Positions 7,361 through 14,932 of a stretch of DNA of 35,834 nucleotides are shown here, one piece after another; the first letter of the stretch is position 1; each line of letters begins with the position of its first letter. A program made the translations under genes and the position numbers. This DNA is from Candidatus Rokubacteria bacterium GWA2_70_23 (lineage in GTDB: Bacteria; Methylomirabilota; Methylomirabilia; Rokubacteriales; CSP1-6), in NCBI GenBank assembly GCA_001788395.1, contig MGBT01000054.1, positions 1-35,834 of the forward strand, written 5' to 3'. The notes under the pieces are model-generated. The model did not search any database. It was not told where the DNA came from and saw only the letters and a list, made by a program, of their open reading frames with translations.

Positions 7361-8037
7361 GCTTGCGGCTCGGGTAGGTTGCCGAGGGCATGATAGAGGG
7401 CGACTTCGATGGCGCGGAAGGTGCGGAAACCATAGGCTCTTCGGGTGGTGAGCTTGGCCTTGTTGTTGAAACCCTCGACGGCGCCGTTGGAGATCGAGCC
7501 CTTGGCCCGGAACCAGTTGAGCAACAGCGCGCGATGGCGGCGGAGCATTCGGGCGACTGTCTGCATGGGCTCCAGGCGCGAGCGCCCCGTCCGGGTGCAC
7601 CACCGATCCAAGAAGCGACCCGCCCAGGCGGGGGAGAGGGAGGTCCAGAAGAACTGCAAGTCTTCCTTCAGGAGGCAGGCCCGGACCGCCTTGAGGGTGT
7701 ACCGGAGGAGCTCGGCCAGTCGGCCCTCTTGCGCCTCCGTCAGGTTCTCGGGTCGCTTGAGCAACAGCCAGCGGGTGTGGGTGAGGACCGGCTCCCGGCC
7801 CTGAGCCTTCAAGGCGCGGGCTTCCGCGGCCCGGACCTCATCGATCGCCTTGCTGAGGTGGGCCATCTCGTACCCCGCCCCGGGCTGCTGGCAGCCCGAA
7901 CAGGTCGGCCGGCTGTGGGCGCGGGGCCGAATCGCCACCTCGATGACCCGCCTCCTGTCCTCCTCCTCCAGGCGGACCGCATCGTACAGGAACCCCTGAT
8001 GCTTTTCGATCCGATTCAGGATAGTCTTCAACCGCAT
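7342..8037 (-). pseudogene. ISL3-family transposase lacking its catalytic centre
   Basis: A 231-residue open frame against about 400 in the family. Residues 1-57 are the N-terminal part with the start of the zinc motif (CSGCQQPGAGYE). At residue 58 it jumps to MAHLSKAIDEVRAAEARAL, which in intact members follows the second catalytic Asp. The second half of the zinc finger, the HTH and the first two DDE Asp residues are gone. The rest (TRWLLLKRPENLT, GSISNGAVEGFNNKAKL, TTRRAYGFRTFRAIE) keeps the last catalytic Glu region. The join at about 7866 keeps the frame. The protein cannot be an active transposase. Confidence 0.88.
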
Positions 8038-8157
8038 CCCGGTCCCCTCTCCTTCGCGCTGATGGTTTGCTTGGCGCTGCCATCTTCGCAGAGTCGGGGC
8101 CGGGATGCCCTCCCCCCCTTCGATGCCCGTCCTACCTCCGATTCACACCCCCTTCTT

Positions 8158-8182
8158 CACCCACAGATTCTGCTGAGGAGCC
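8158..8182 (-). repeat. ISL3 right inverted repeat
   Basis: A perfect 25/25 reverse complement of 7336-7360. The transposase start lies 120 bp inside this end, so the element's own promoter should be between 8038 and 8157, where I see no further gene. Confidence 0.95.
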
Positions 8183-8247
8183 AGAGATTGATACACCGAA
8201 CATGGTGGGGACGACGGCGGCCGGACCGCTGCCGGCGGTGAGTCTAG

Positions 8248-8493
8248 GCCGCCTCCGACATCGCGCGCGAGCTGGTGGAGAAGGTCCGGCAAAGCATCGG
8301 CCCGGTGGCCGCCTTCAAGACCTCGGGCGTCGTCAAGCGACTGCCCAAGACGCGCTCGGGGAAGATCCTGCGGGGCACCATGAAGACGATCGCCGAGGGC
8401 GCCGAGTGCGGGGTGCCGGCGACCCTCGACGACCCCGGGATCCTCGACGAGATCACCGAGACGCTCACGGGCCTCGGCACCCCGAAGCCATGA
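8248..8493 (+). pseudogene. prpE: C-terminal remnant of propionyl-CoA synthetase
   Basis: Following an in-frame TAG at 8245 the plus strand encodes the last 81 residues of an acyl-adenylating enzyme. It keeps the adenylation-domain catalytic Lys loop LPKTRSGKILRGTMKTIAEG, preceded by the VAAFKTSGVVKR strand and followed by VPATLDDPGILDEI, which points to PrpE rather than acetyl-CoA synthetase. About 550 upstream residues are missing. The remnant lies 65 bp from the ISL3 element and ends 15 bp before the stop of the convergent permease. Whether the IS, a deletion or an assembly join removed the rest is unclear. Confidence 0.85.
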
Positions 8494-8508
8494 ACGGCGG
8501 CCCCGGGT

Positions 8509-9357
8509 TCAGCTCGCCCGGAGGCGCGGGTCCAGCAGGTCGCGCAGGGCATCGCCCAGGACGTTGAAGCCGAACACGGCCAGGCTCAGCGCGAGGCCCG
8601 GGAAGATGGACAGCCAGGGGGCGCGGATCATGTAGACGCGCCCGGTGGCGGAGAGCATGCCGCCCCACGAGGGCCGGGGCGGCGGCACGCCGTAGCCGAG
8701 AAAGGACACGGCGGCCTCCACCAGGATGACGAAGCCGAGGAAGGTGCTCGCGACGATGATGATGGGCGCCACGACGTTGGGCAGCACGTGGCGCCCGAGC
8801 ACGCGCCAGTGGGATGCGCCCACCGCCAGGCTCGCCTCGATGTAGGGCTGCTCGCGCACGACGAGGGTGGCGCTCCGGATGGTCCGCGACTGGGAGAAGG
8901 CCTGGCTCACGCCGAGGGCCAGGATGACGCTCCACAGACCCGGCCCCAGCAGCGCCAGGATCACGATGGCCATCACCAGCCCCGGAAACGCCATCCACGC
9001 ATCCACGAGCCGCTGCAGCACGAGGTCCACCCGGCGGCCGAAGTACCCGCTCACGATGCCGATCAGCCCGCCGAGGCCGATGGAGATGGCGGTGGCCGCG
9101 AGCCCCACGAGCATGGACACGCGCGCGCCGTGGATCACCCGGCTGTAGACGTCGCGCCCCAGCTCGTCGGTGCCGAACCAGTGGGTGGCGCCCGGCCGCT
9201 GGAGCGCCCGCAGCAGCGCGGTGTCGTTGAACTCGTAGGGGGCGAGCACGTCGGCGAAGATCGCCACGAGCACCATGCCGAGCGCGATCACGGCGCCCAC
9301 GGCGCCGAGCGGCTTCCGGCGGATCAGCGTCGCGATGACCCTCCGGGCTCCCGTCAT
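8509..9357 (-). CDS. dppC: Peptide-type ABC importer permease (DppC/OppC family)
   Basis: A 282-residue inner-membrane permease with the N-terminal extension typical of DppC (HWFGTDELGRDVYSRVIHGA), about six TM segments, and the EAA loop that docks to the ATPase (EASLAVGASHWRVLGRHVLP). The C terminus has PRPSWGGML and the LGDALRDLLDPRLR end. The start ATG overlaps the stop of the DppB-type gene by 4 nt. Its last 40 codons are duplicated at 1-137. No ATPase gene follows; downstream is the PrpE remnant and the IS element, so ATPases must be supplied from elsewhere or were lost. Confidence 0.93.
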   Translation of the reverse strand: MTGARRVIATLIRRKPLGAVGAVIALGMVLVAIFADVLAPYEFNDTALLRALQRPGATHWFGTDELGRDVYSRVIHGARVSMLVGLAATAISIGLGGLIGIVSGYFGRRVDLVLQRLVDAWMAFPGLVMAIVILALLGPGLWSVILALGVSQAFSQSRTIRSATLVVREQPYIEASLAVGASHWRVLGRHVLPNVVAPIIIVASTFLGFVILVEAAVSFLGYGVPPPRPSWGGMLSATGRVYMIRAPWLSIFPGLALSLAVFGFNVLGDALRDLLDPRLRAS

Positions 9358-10304
9358 CGTCCGTGAGTCCGGAGGCGCGGGTCGATGGCGAGGTAGGCGA
9401 GATCCACCGCGAGGTTCACCGCCATCACGAGGAGCGCCAGGCAGAGCACGAGGGACTGGAACATGGGGAAGTCGCGGTGGGCCACGGCCTCGATGAGCAG
9501 GCTCCCCATGCCGGGCAGCTGGAACAGGACCTCCATGACCACGCTGCCGCCGAGCGCCTGCGCCATCTGGACCCCCAGGATGGTGACGGTGGGGATCACG
9601 GCATTCCGCAGGGCGTGCTTGAGGATCACGCGCCGCTCGGCCAGCCCCTTGGCCCACGCGGTGCGGATGTAGTCCTGACGGAACACCTCGAGCATCATCG
9701 CGCGGCTCATCCGCATGACGGGCGCCCCCAGGTGGGTGCCGAGGATGGCCGCCGGCAGGAGGAACTGGCCGAGGTGGCCCAGCGGATCCGCCCTCGCGTC
9801 CACGAGCTGGATGTTCGGGCTCCACCCGAGGTACAGCGACGGCAGCACGATGGCGAGCGTGCCCAGCCAGAACGTGGGGAGCGACAGGAACGCGATGGCG
9901 ATGCTCCGGAGCGTCACGTCGAGCCAGCCATCCGGCCTCACGGCGGCCGCGATCCCCGTGATGCCGCCGTACAGCACGGCCAGCGCGATGGACAGGAGCG
10001 TCAGCTCGAGCGTCACCGGCAGCCGCTCGGCGAGCTGGCTCACCACGGTGCGCTGGGTCCAGAGTGACTCGCCGAAATTACCGCGCAGGAGGCCGCCGAG
10101 CCAGCGCAGGTACTGCTCGTGGACAGGCAGGTCCAGCCCGAGCCGGGCGCGCATCTCCGCGAGGCTCTGGGCATAGCCGAGGTCCTGGAACATGAGGCTC
10201 ACCACGTCTCCGGGAATGAGGCGCATGATCGCGAAGACCATCAGGCTCACCAGGAGCAGCGTGGGGATCATCAGGAGGAGACGCTGGGCGAGGTACCTCC
10301 TCAC
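9354..10304 (-). CDS. dppB: Peptide-type ABC importer permease (DppB/OppB family)
   Basis: A 316-residue permease of usual family length. The N terminus RRYLAQRLLLMIPTLLLVS and MRLIPGDVV are diagnostic. The periplasmic segment has LPVHEQYLRWLGGLLRGNFG, and the EAA loop lies near DYIRTAWAKGLAERRVILKH. The end is LAVDLAYLAIDPRLR. It lies 45 bp downstream of the binding-protein gene and overlaps dppC by 4 nt, so the three form one operon transcribed on the minus strand. Confidence 0.93.
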   Translation of the reverse strand: MRRYLAQRLLLMIPTLLLVSLMVFAIMRLIPGDVVSLMFQDLGYAQSLAEMRARLGLDLPVHEQYLRWLGGLLRGNFGESLWTQRTVVSQLAERLPVTLELTLLSIALAVLYGGITGIAAAVRPDGWLDVTLRSIAIAFLSLPTFWLGTLAIVLPSLYLGWSPNIQLVDARADPLGHLGQFLLPAAILGTHLGAPVMRMSRAMMLEVFRQDYIRTAWAKGLAERRVILKHALRNAVIPTVTILGVQMAQALGGSVVMEVLFQLPGMGSLLIEAVAHRDFPMFQSLVLCLALLVMAVNLAVDLAYLAIDPRLRTHGR

Positions 10305-10349
10305 ACGGATCCCGCGCGCGCTACGGCTCAGGCCGGCAGTCGGCCCGCG

Positions 10350-11942
10350 TCACTCCACCCACACGTCCACGAGCCCCGTCGCATAGCTGTAGCCGCGGAC
10401 GCTCGGCACGTAGCCCTTCACGCGGTTGCTCATCACCGTCAGGAGCGCCGGCAGCGGCAGGAAGACCCGGTACATGTTCTCGTGGAAGGTGCGCACGAAC
10501 TGGGCTATCTGCTGGGCGCGCGCCTGCTCGCTGGGCGCCTGGCGCGCCAGGCGGATCAGCTCCGTGAGCCGGCCGTCCTCGACGTGGATGTGGTTGCGCG
10601 TGTCGCCGGGGGTGTAGGCGCCGAGCCATTCGTCCTCGTCGCCGAGCGTCCAGGCCGGGATGTGCACGAGCCCCTCGTAGCTGCCCTTGTAGGTGCTGGC
10701 GATCCAGACGGGATACTCCTGCACCACGATGCTCGCCTCGATGCCGATCTTGGAGAGCATGTCCTTGAGGAGCTCGGTCCGCGTGACGTACTCGGGCCCG
10801 TAGCCCACCGTGGTGTAGAGCTTGGTCTTGAAGCCGCCCGCGTACCCCGCCTCGGCCAGGAGCTTCTTTGCGGCGGCCACGTTGTACTGGTAGGACTGGG
10901 CCGCCTCCCCGAGCCGCTCGACCGGGACGAAGTAGCGCGAGGCGGCGGGGATCGGCCCCGAGATGATGTCGGCGCCCTCGGGGAAGATCACCTTCATGTA
11001 GGTGGAGCGGTCGATGGCCATGGAGACGGCGCGCCGCACGCGGACGTCGCTCCAGGGCTTCATGTCGAGGCGGCCGATGACATTCTCGCTGGTCTGGAAC
11101 ACCTTGTGGGTGATGACCGACGCCCCGGACACGGTGCGGGCCTCGGGCGCCAGCAGATGGGGCAGCCCCTGCCCGGTGCTGGCCACCAGGATGTCGATCC
11201 GGCCCGAGCGCAGCGCCGCCAGCTGGGCCGAGGCGTCGGCGATGAGGTAGATCTCCACGCCGTCGAGATAGGGCTTGCCCGCCTCGAAGTAGGCGGGGTG
11301 GCGCTTGAAGACGAGCCGCTGCTTCTCCCGGTACTCCTCGAGCATGAAGGGCCCCGTGCCCACCACCGTGTCCACGGCGGTGTAGTCGCGGCCGCCGTCG
11401 GGGGTCGGCTTGCCCGCCTCCTTGGCGTAGATGTACATGGTCGTCGCGGCGAGATTGGCCAGGAACGCGGAGGATGGGGCCGACAGCTCGAAGCGGACGG
11501 TGTAGCGGTCCGGCGTGGTCACGGCCTTGAGCGTGGGGAAGAGTCGCGCCTCGGGGGAGGCCACGACCCGCTCGAAGGTGAACTTGACATCCTCCGAGGT
11601 GAGCTCCCGGCCATTGACCGGGGGCTTGTTGTGAAAGTGCACGCCCTTCCGGAGCGTGACCACATAGGTGGTCGGGCTCGGCTGCGAGTGGGCGGCGGCG
11701 AGGTCGGGGACGATCTCGCCCCCGGGCCCGTACTTGAAGAGCCGGTTGTGGGTGTAGGCGAACACGAGCTGGGTGTACACGGAGGCCTTCTTCTTGCCCA
11801 GCGTGTCGAAGCCCACCGGATCGGCGCGCTCGGCCACCCGGAGGACCCCGCCGCGCTTCGGCTGGGCCGGCGCGGATGAGGCCGCCAGACCCACGAGGGA
11901 CAGCGCCACGAGCACGGCGAGAAATCGGCGATGGGTCGGCAT
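10350..11942 (-). CDS. Extracellular solute-binding protein family 5 (DppA/OppA-like)
   Basis: A 530-residue periplasmic binding protein. A Sec signal peptide (FLAVLVALSLVGLAASSAPA) is followed by GGVLRVAERADPVGFDTLG, and the SBP family 5 signature region PTTYVVTLRKGVHFHN-KPPVNGRELTSEDVKFTFERV. The central and C-terminal lobes are complete. Ligands of the family include peptides, opines, nickel and glycosides; the sequence does not decide which. The start is ATG 11940-11942 with AAGGGG a few bases upstream. It is the first gene of the operon, with a likely promoter at 12002-12031 that diverges from the caspase-gene promoter. Confidence 0.92.
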   Translation of the reverse strand: MPTHRRFLAVLVALSLVGLAASSAPAQPKRGGVLRVAERADPVGFDTLGKKKASVYTQLVFAYTHNRLFKYGPGGEIVPDLAAAHSQPSPTTYVVTLRKGVHFHNKPPVNGRELTSEDVKFTFERVVASPEARLFPTLKAVTTPDRYTVRFELSAPSSAFLANLAATTMYIYAKEAGKPTPDGGRDYTAVDTVVGTGPFMLEEYREKQRLVFKRHPAYFEAGKPYLDGVEIYLIADASAQLAALRSGRIDILVASTGQGLPHLLAPEARTVSGASVITHKVFQTSENVIGRLDMKPWSDVRVRRAVSMAIDRSTYMKVIFPEGADIISGPIPAASRYFVPVERLGEAAQSYQYNVAAAKKLLAEAGYAGGFKTKLYTTVGYGPEYVTRTELLKDMLSKIGIEASIVVQEYPVWIASTYKGSYEGLVHIPAWTLGDEDEWLGAYTPGDTRNHIHVEDGRLTELIRLARQAPSEQARAQQIAQFVRTFHENMYRVFLPLPALLTVMSNRVKGYVPSVRGYSYATGLVDVWVE

Positions 11943-12001
11943 GTGTGGCCCCTTTCCGGCGAAACGTATTCGAGCTGGCCCGCCTTGGTGCCGGGGTGCC
12001 G

Positions 12002-12031
12002 ATTCTCCTTCGTCGCGCGAAGGGGTGTCAA
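12002..12031 (-). promoter_or_regulatory. Promoter of the ABC importer operon
   Basis: On the minus strand TTGACA (12031-12026) and GAGAAT (12007-12002) are 18 bp apart, giving a leader of roughly 55 nt to the ATG at 11942. Its -35 box faces away from the one at 12041-12046. Together they make the inverted repeat TGTCAA-N9-TTGACA. Confidence 0.6.
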
Positions 12032-12040
12032 GCACCCATA

Positions 12041-12069
12041 TTGACAGGCGGCGCCTCTCCCCTGATAGT
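12041..12069 (+). promoter_or_regulatory. Promoter of the caspase lipoprotein gene
   Basis: A consensus TTGACA (12041-12046), 17-bp spacer, and GATAGT (12064-12069). The -10 box ends 9 nt before ATG 12079, so transcription should start within about 2-4 nt of the start codon. No Shine-Dalgarno precedes the ATG. Confidence 0.65.
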
Positions 12070-12078
12070 GCGTAGTGC

Positions 12079-14775
12079 ATGCGCGGTCCGAAGGCGCCCC
12101 CTCTCCCCATCGCTCGGCGGCGAAACAGCCTCACCGCCCTCGCCCTCGCCACGCTCCTGTTCGCCGGCTGCGCCGCCACCGGGGATGCAGGCCGGGAGGC
12201 GGCCACCCAGCTCCAGCAGAACCCCGGCAAGGCCGAGGATTTCATGATCGTGGACTGCCTCCTGCCCGGCCAGATCCGCCGACTCGGGGCAGAGGTCACC
12301 TTCCTCACGGCGCGCCGCGCCATCAAGACCAGCACGCGCGACTGCGAGATCCGGGGCGGAGAGTACGTCGCCTTCGATCGCTCCAACTACGCCACGGCGC
12401 TCAAGATCTGGCTGCCGCTGGCGAAGGAGGGCGACGCCTCCGCCCAGACCTACGTGGGCGAGATCTTCGAGAAGGGCCTGGGCGTTCCCCCCGACCACGC
12501 GGCGGCCGCCGAGTGGTACCGGCGGGCGGCCGAGAGCGGCTACTCGCGGGCGGCCATCAACCTGGGCCACCTGTACGAGCAGGGGCTCGGCGTCCCGAAG
12601 GACCCGCCCCAGGCGCTCACCTGGTACCGCCGCGCCGCGGGTCTCGGCAACCTCTCCTTCACCATCGCGCCCGTCGAGACATCGGCCGAAGTCCAGCAGC
12701 TCAGGACCGAGGTGGGCGAGCTTCGGCGCCAGCTCGAGACGAAGCAGGGCGAGCTCGACCGCACCCAGCGGGAGCTGGACAGCCTGCGCCAGAGACTCGA
12801 TCAGCGCCAAGGTGAGATGCAGGCCGAGCGCGGGACCCTCGCGCGGCTGCGCCAGGACCTCGAGGCCTCCCGCAAGAGCGAGCAGGCCACCGCCGTACGC
12901 CTCCGCGAGCTCCAGGCCGGGATCGCGGAGCGAGAGACCCGCCTCGCCGCCAAGGACCGCGAGCTCGGCGACCTCCGCGCCTCCGTGACGCGCTCCGAGG
13001 CCGAGGCCGCGGCCAAGCGTGCGGAGCTGGACCGGCTCCAGCGCGAGCGCGCTGCCGAGACGGCACGGGCCCAGCGCGAGGTCGAAGACCTGCGCAAGCG
13101 TCTCGCCGAGCGCGGGGGCGAGGCCGCAGCCGAGCGCGACACCCTCACCCGGCTGCGCCAGGATCTCGAGGCCGCGCGGGGGAACGAGCAGACCCAGGCG
13201 GCGCGCCTGCGCGAGATCGAGCAGGCCATCGCCGAGCGCGAGGCCCGGCTCGCCGCCAGGGACGGTGACCTGGCCGCGCTGCGCGTCTCCCTGAGCCGGT
13301 CGGAGGCCGAGGCCGCCGCCAGACGCGCCGAGGCCGAGCGCCTCGAGCGCCAGCGCGGCGCCGAGCTCGACCGCTCCCAGCGCGAGGCCGAGGCGCTCCG
13401 CAAGAGCCTGGCCGAGCGTGGCAGCGAGGCCGCGGCCGAGCGCGGGGCGCTCGGCCGCCTGCGCCAGGACCTCGAGACCGCCCGCAAGAGCGAGCAGGCC
13501 GCCAGCGTCAAGATCCGCGAGCTCGAGGCGTCCGTCACCCAGGGGGAGACGCGGCTCGCCGCGAAAGATCGGGAGCTCGCGGACCTGCGCGCCTCCCTCG
13601 CACGCTCCGAGGCCGACTCCACCGCTCTGAGGGCAGATCTCACCCGCATCCGGCAGCGTACCGCGGACGCCGGCCCCGACATCCAGCTCATCGAGCCCGA
13701 GCTGGTCATCACGCGCGGCACGCGGGCCGCGCGGGCACCGGCGGCCGATCGGCTGGTTGTGGTGGGGCGCGTCAACGCGAGCGACGGGCTCCTGTCGCTC
13801 ACGGTCAACGGGCTCGAGGAGAAGCTCGGCAGCGACAACCTCTTCAAGAGCCAGGTCGGCCTCACGCGATCGGTGGACGAGCGGGTGCGCATCGTGGCCG
13901 TCGACCGGCGCGGGCGGAAGTCCACCCTCGAGTTCCTGATCCTGTCGTCGCCGGAGACGCAGATGGCCGCGACCGGCGCCGCGGCCCCGGCCAAGGTCGG
14001 CTCGCCGCTCGCGCAGAAGGACATCGCGCTGGGAACCTATCACGCCCTCGTCATCGGCAACAACGACTACAAGATACTGCGGCGGCTCCGCACTGCCGTG
14101 AACGACGCCCGGGAGGTCGCGCGCATCCTCGAGCGCGACTACGGCTTCAAGGTGACGCTCCTGCTGAACGCCACCCGCTACGACACGCTGTCGGCGCTCA
14201 ACGCCATGCGCGAGCGGCTCACCGAGAAGGACAACCTCCTCATCTACTACGCCGGGCACGGCGAGCTCGACAAGGTGAACCAGCGCGGCCACTGGCTGCC
14301 CGTGGACGCCGAGCCCAACAGCTCCGCCAACTGGATCTCCAACAGCGCCATCACGGACGTGCTCAATGCCATGACGGTGCGCCAGCTCCTGGTGGTGGCC
14401 GACTCCTGCTTCTCGGGAACGCTCACCCGCTCCTCCCTGGGCCAGCTCGAGGGTGGGCTCAGCGAGGGCGACCGGGCCAAGCTCATGCAGCTCATGGCGC
14501 AGAAGCGCTCGCGCATGGCGATGAGCTCCGGGGGCGTGGAGCCGGTGCTGGACTCGGTGGGCGGCCCCCACTCGGTCTTCGCCCAGTCCTTCACCGAGAT
14601 CCTCCGCAACAACTCAGGCGTGCTCCTCGGTCAGGAGATGTTCCGGCACTTGCAGTTGCGGGTGGCGGCGGAGGCCCAGCAGCGCGTCGACGCCCCGCAG
14701 ATCCCCGAGTACGCCCCCATCAAGTTCGCGGGCCACGAGTCCGGCGACTTCATCTTCGCTCGCGCCAGCAACTGA
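12079..14775 (+). CDS. Lipoprotein with Sel1 repeats, coiled-coil repeats and a C-terminal caspase domain
   Basis: An 898-residue modular protein. A signal with lipobox LFAGC (Cys31) is followed by two Sel1-like TPR repeats (about 104-190, e.g. AQTYVGEIFEKGLGVPPD and INLGHLYEQGLGVPKD). A coiled coil (about 205-535) is built of 102-residue repeats beginning AERGTLARLRQDLEASRK. A beta-rich domain (about 535-625; VNASDGLLSLTVNGLEEKLG) precedes a peptidase C14 domain (about 650-890). The catalytic dyad is visible: His727 in YYAGHGE and Cys777 in ADSCFSG. The first strand is YHALVIGNNDYKIL. Asp/Ser after the lipid Cys are absent (Ala-Ala), which suggests outer-membrane sorting by the usual +2 rule. 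Prokaryotic C14 proteins cleave after Arg/Lys or Asp; the target is unknown. The nearest gene, a beta-barrel 157 bp downstream on the same strand, is a possible partner. Confidence 0.92.
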   Translation: MRGPKAPPLPIARRRNSLTALALATLLFAGCAATGDAGREAATQLQQNPGKAEDFMIVDCLLPGQIRRLGAEVTFLTARRAIKTSTRDCEIRGGEYVAFDRSNYATALKIWLPLAKEGDASAQTYVGEIFEKGLGVPPDHAAAAEWYRRAAESGYSRAAINLGHLYEQGLGVPKDPPQALTWYRRAAGLGNLSFTIAPVETSAEVQQLRTEVGELRRQLETKQGELDRTQRELDSLRQRLDQRQGEMQAERGTLARLRQDLEASRKSEQATAVRLRELQAGIAERETRLAAKDRELGDLRASVTRSEAEAAAKRAELDRLQRERAAETARAQREVEDLRKRLAERGGEAAAERDTLTRLRQDLEAARGNEQTQAARLREIEQAIAEREARLAARDGDLAALRVSLSRSEAEAAARRAEAERLERQRGAELDRSQREAEALRKSLAERGSEAAAERGALGRLRQDLETARKSEQAASVKIRELEASVTQGETRLAAKDRELADLRASLARSEADSTALRADLTRIRQRTADAGPDIQLIEPELVITRGTRAARAPAADRLVVVGRVNASDGLLSLTVNGLEEKLGSDNLFKSQVGLTRSVDERVRIVAVDRRGRKSTLEFLILSSPETQMAATGAAAPAKVGSPLAQKDIALGTYHALVIGNNDYKILRRLRTAVNDAREVARILERDYGFKVTLLLNATRYDTLSALNAMRERLTEKDNLLIYYAGHGELDKVNQRGHWLPVDAEPNSSANWISNSAITDVLNAMTVRQLLVVADSCFSGTLTRSSLGQLEGGLSEGDRAKLMQLMAQKRSRMAMSSGGVEPVLDSVGGPHSVFAQSFTEILRNNSGVLLGQEMFRHLQLRVAAEAQQRVDAPQIPEYAPIKFAGHESGDFIFARASN

Positions 14776-14793
14776 TCCCGGGTCCGGGGACAA

Positions 14794-14825
14794 CCGCTCC
14801 TGGCGACACCCCCCTACGGGAGCGG
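14794..14825 (+). terminator. Hairpin between the caspase and beta-barrel genes
   Basis: CCGCTCC (14794-14800) pairs with GGAGCGG (14819-14825) across an 18-nt loop, 19 bp after the caspase stop. A second short hairpin GGGCC-GATCT-GGCCC follows (14824-14838). Neither has a T-run, so an intrinsic terminator is doubtful. A structured processing site or chance pairing in GC-rich DNA is possible. Confidence 0.25.
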
Positions 14826-14932
14826 GCCGATCTGGCCCACCAAAGGCTATGTGCCTCGAGGCCCGACTGTGGTATAGGTCGAGTCCAATCGGACCGACCC
14901 CGGCCCGGGGAGAACCAGGGGTGGAGGCCACC

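Larger units (their letters stand above)
7336..8182 (-). mobile_element. Internally deleted ISL3-family insertion sequence
   Basis: An 847-bp element bounded by perfect 25-bp inverted repeats (7336-7360 and 8158-8182) and holding one deleted ISL3 transposase gene. Complete ISL3 elements are about 1.3-1.6 kb, so roughly 0.5 kb is missing. The expected 8-bp target duplication is absent: the flanking 8-mers CACATTCC and AGAGATTG differ. The site has therefore recombined since insertion, or the junctions are rearranged. With intact ends it could still be moved in trans by a related transposase. Confidence 0.88.

Noticed and set aside
12028-14571. An 847-codon open frame opposite the caspase gene
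   Set aside because: It is a high-GC antisense shadow: low-complexity Leu/Gly/Ala/Glu composition, no motifs, and the plus-strand frame shows clear domains and catalytic residues.
14794-14838. Rho-independent terminator after the caspase gene
   Set aside because: Hairpins are present but there is no T-run, and GC-rich DNA gives many such pairings; kept only as a low-confidence hairpin.
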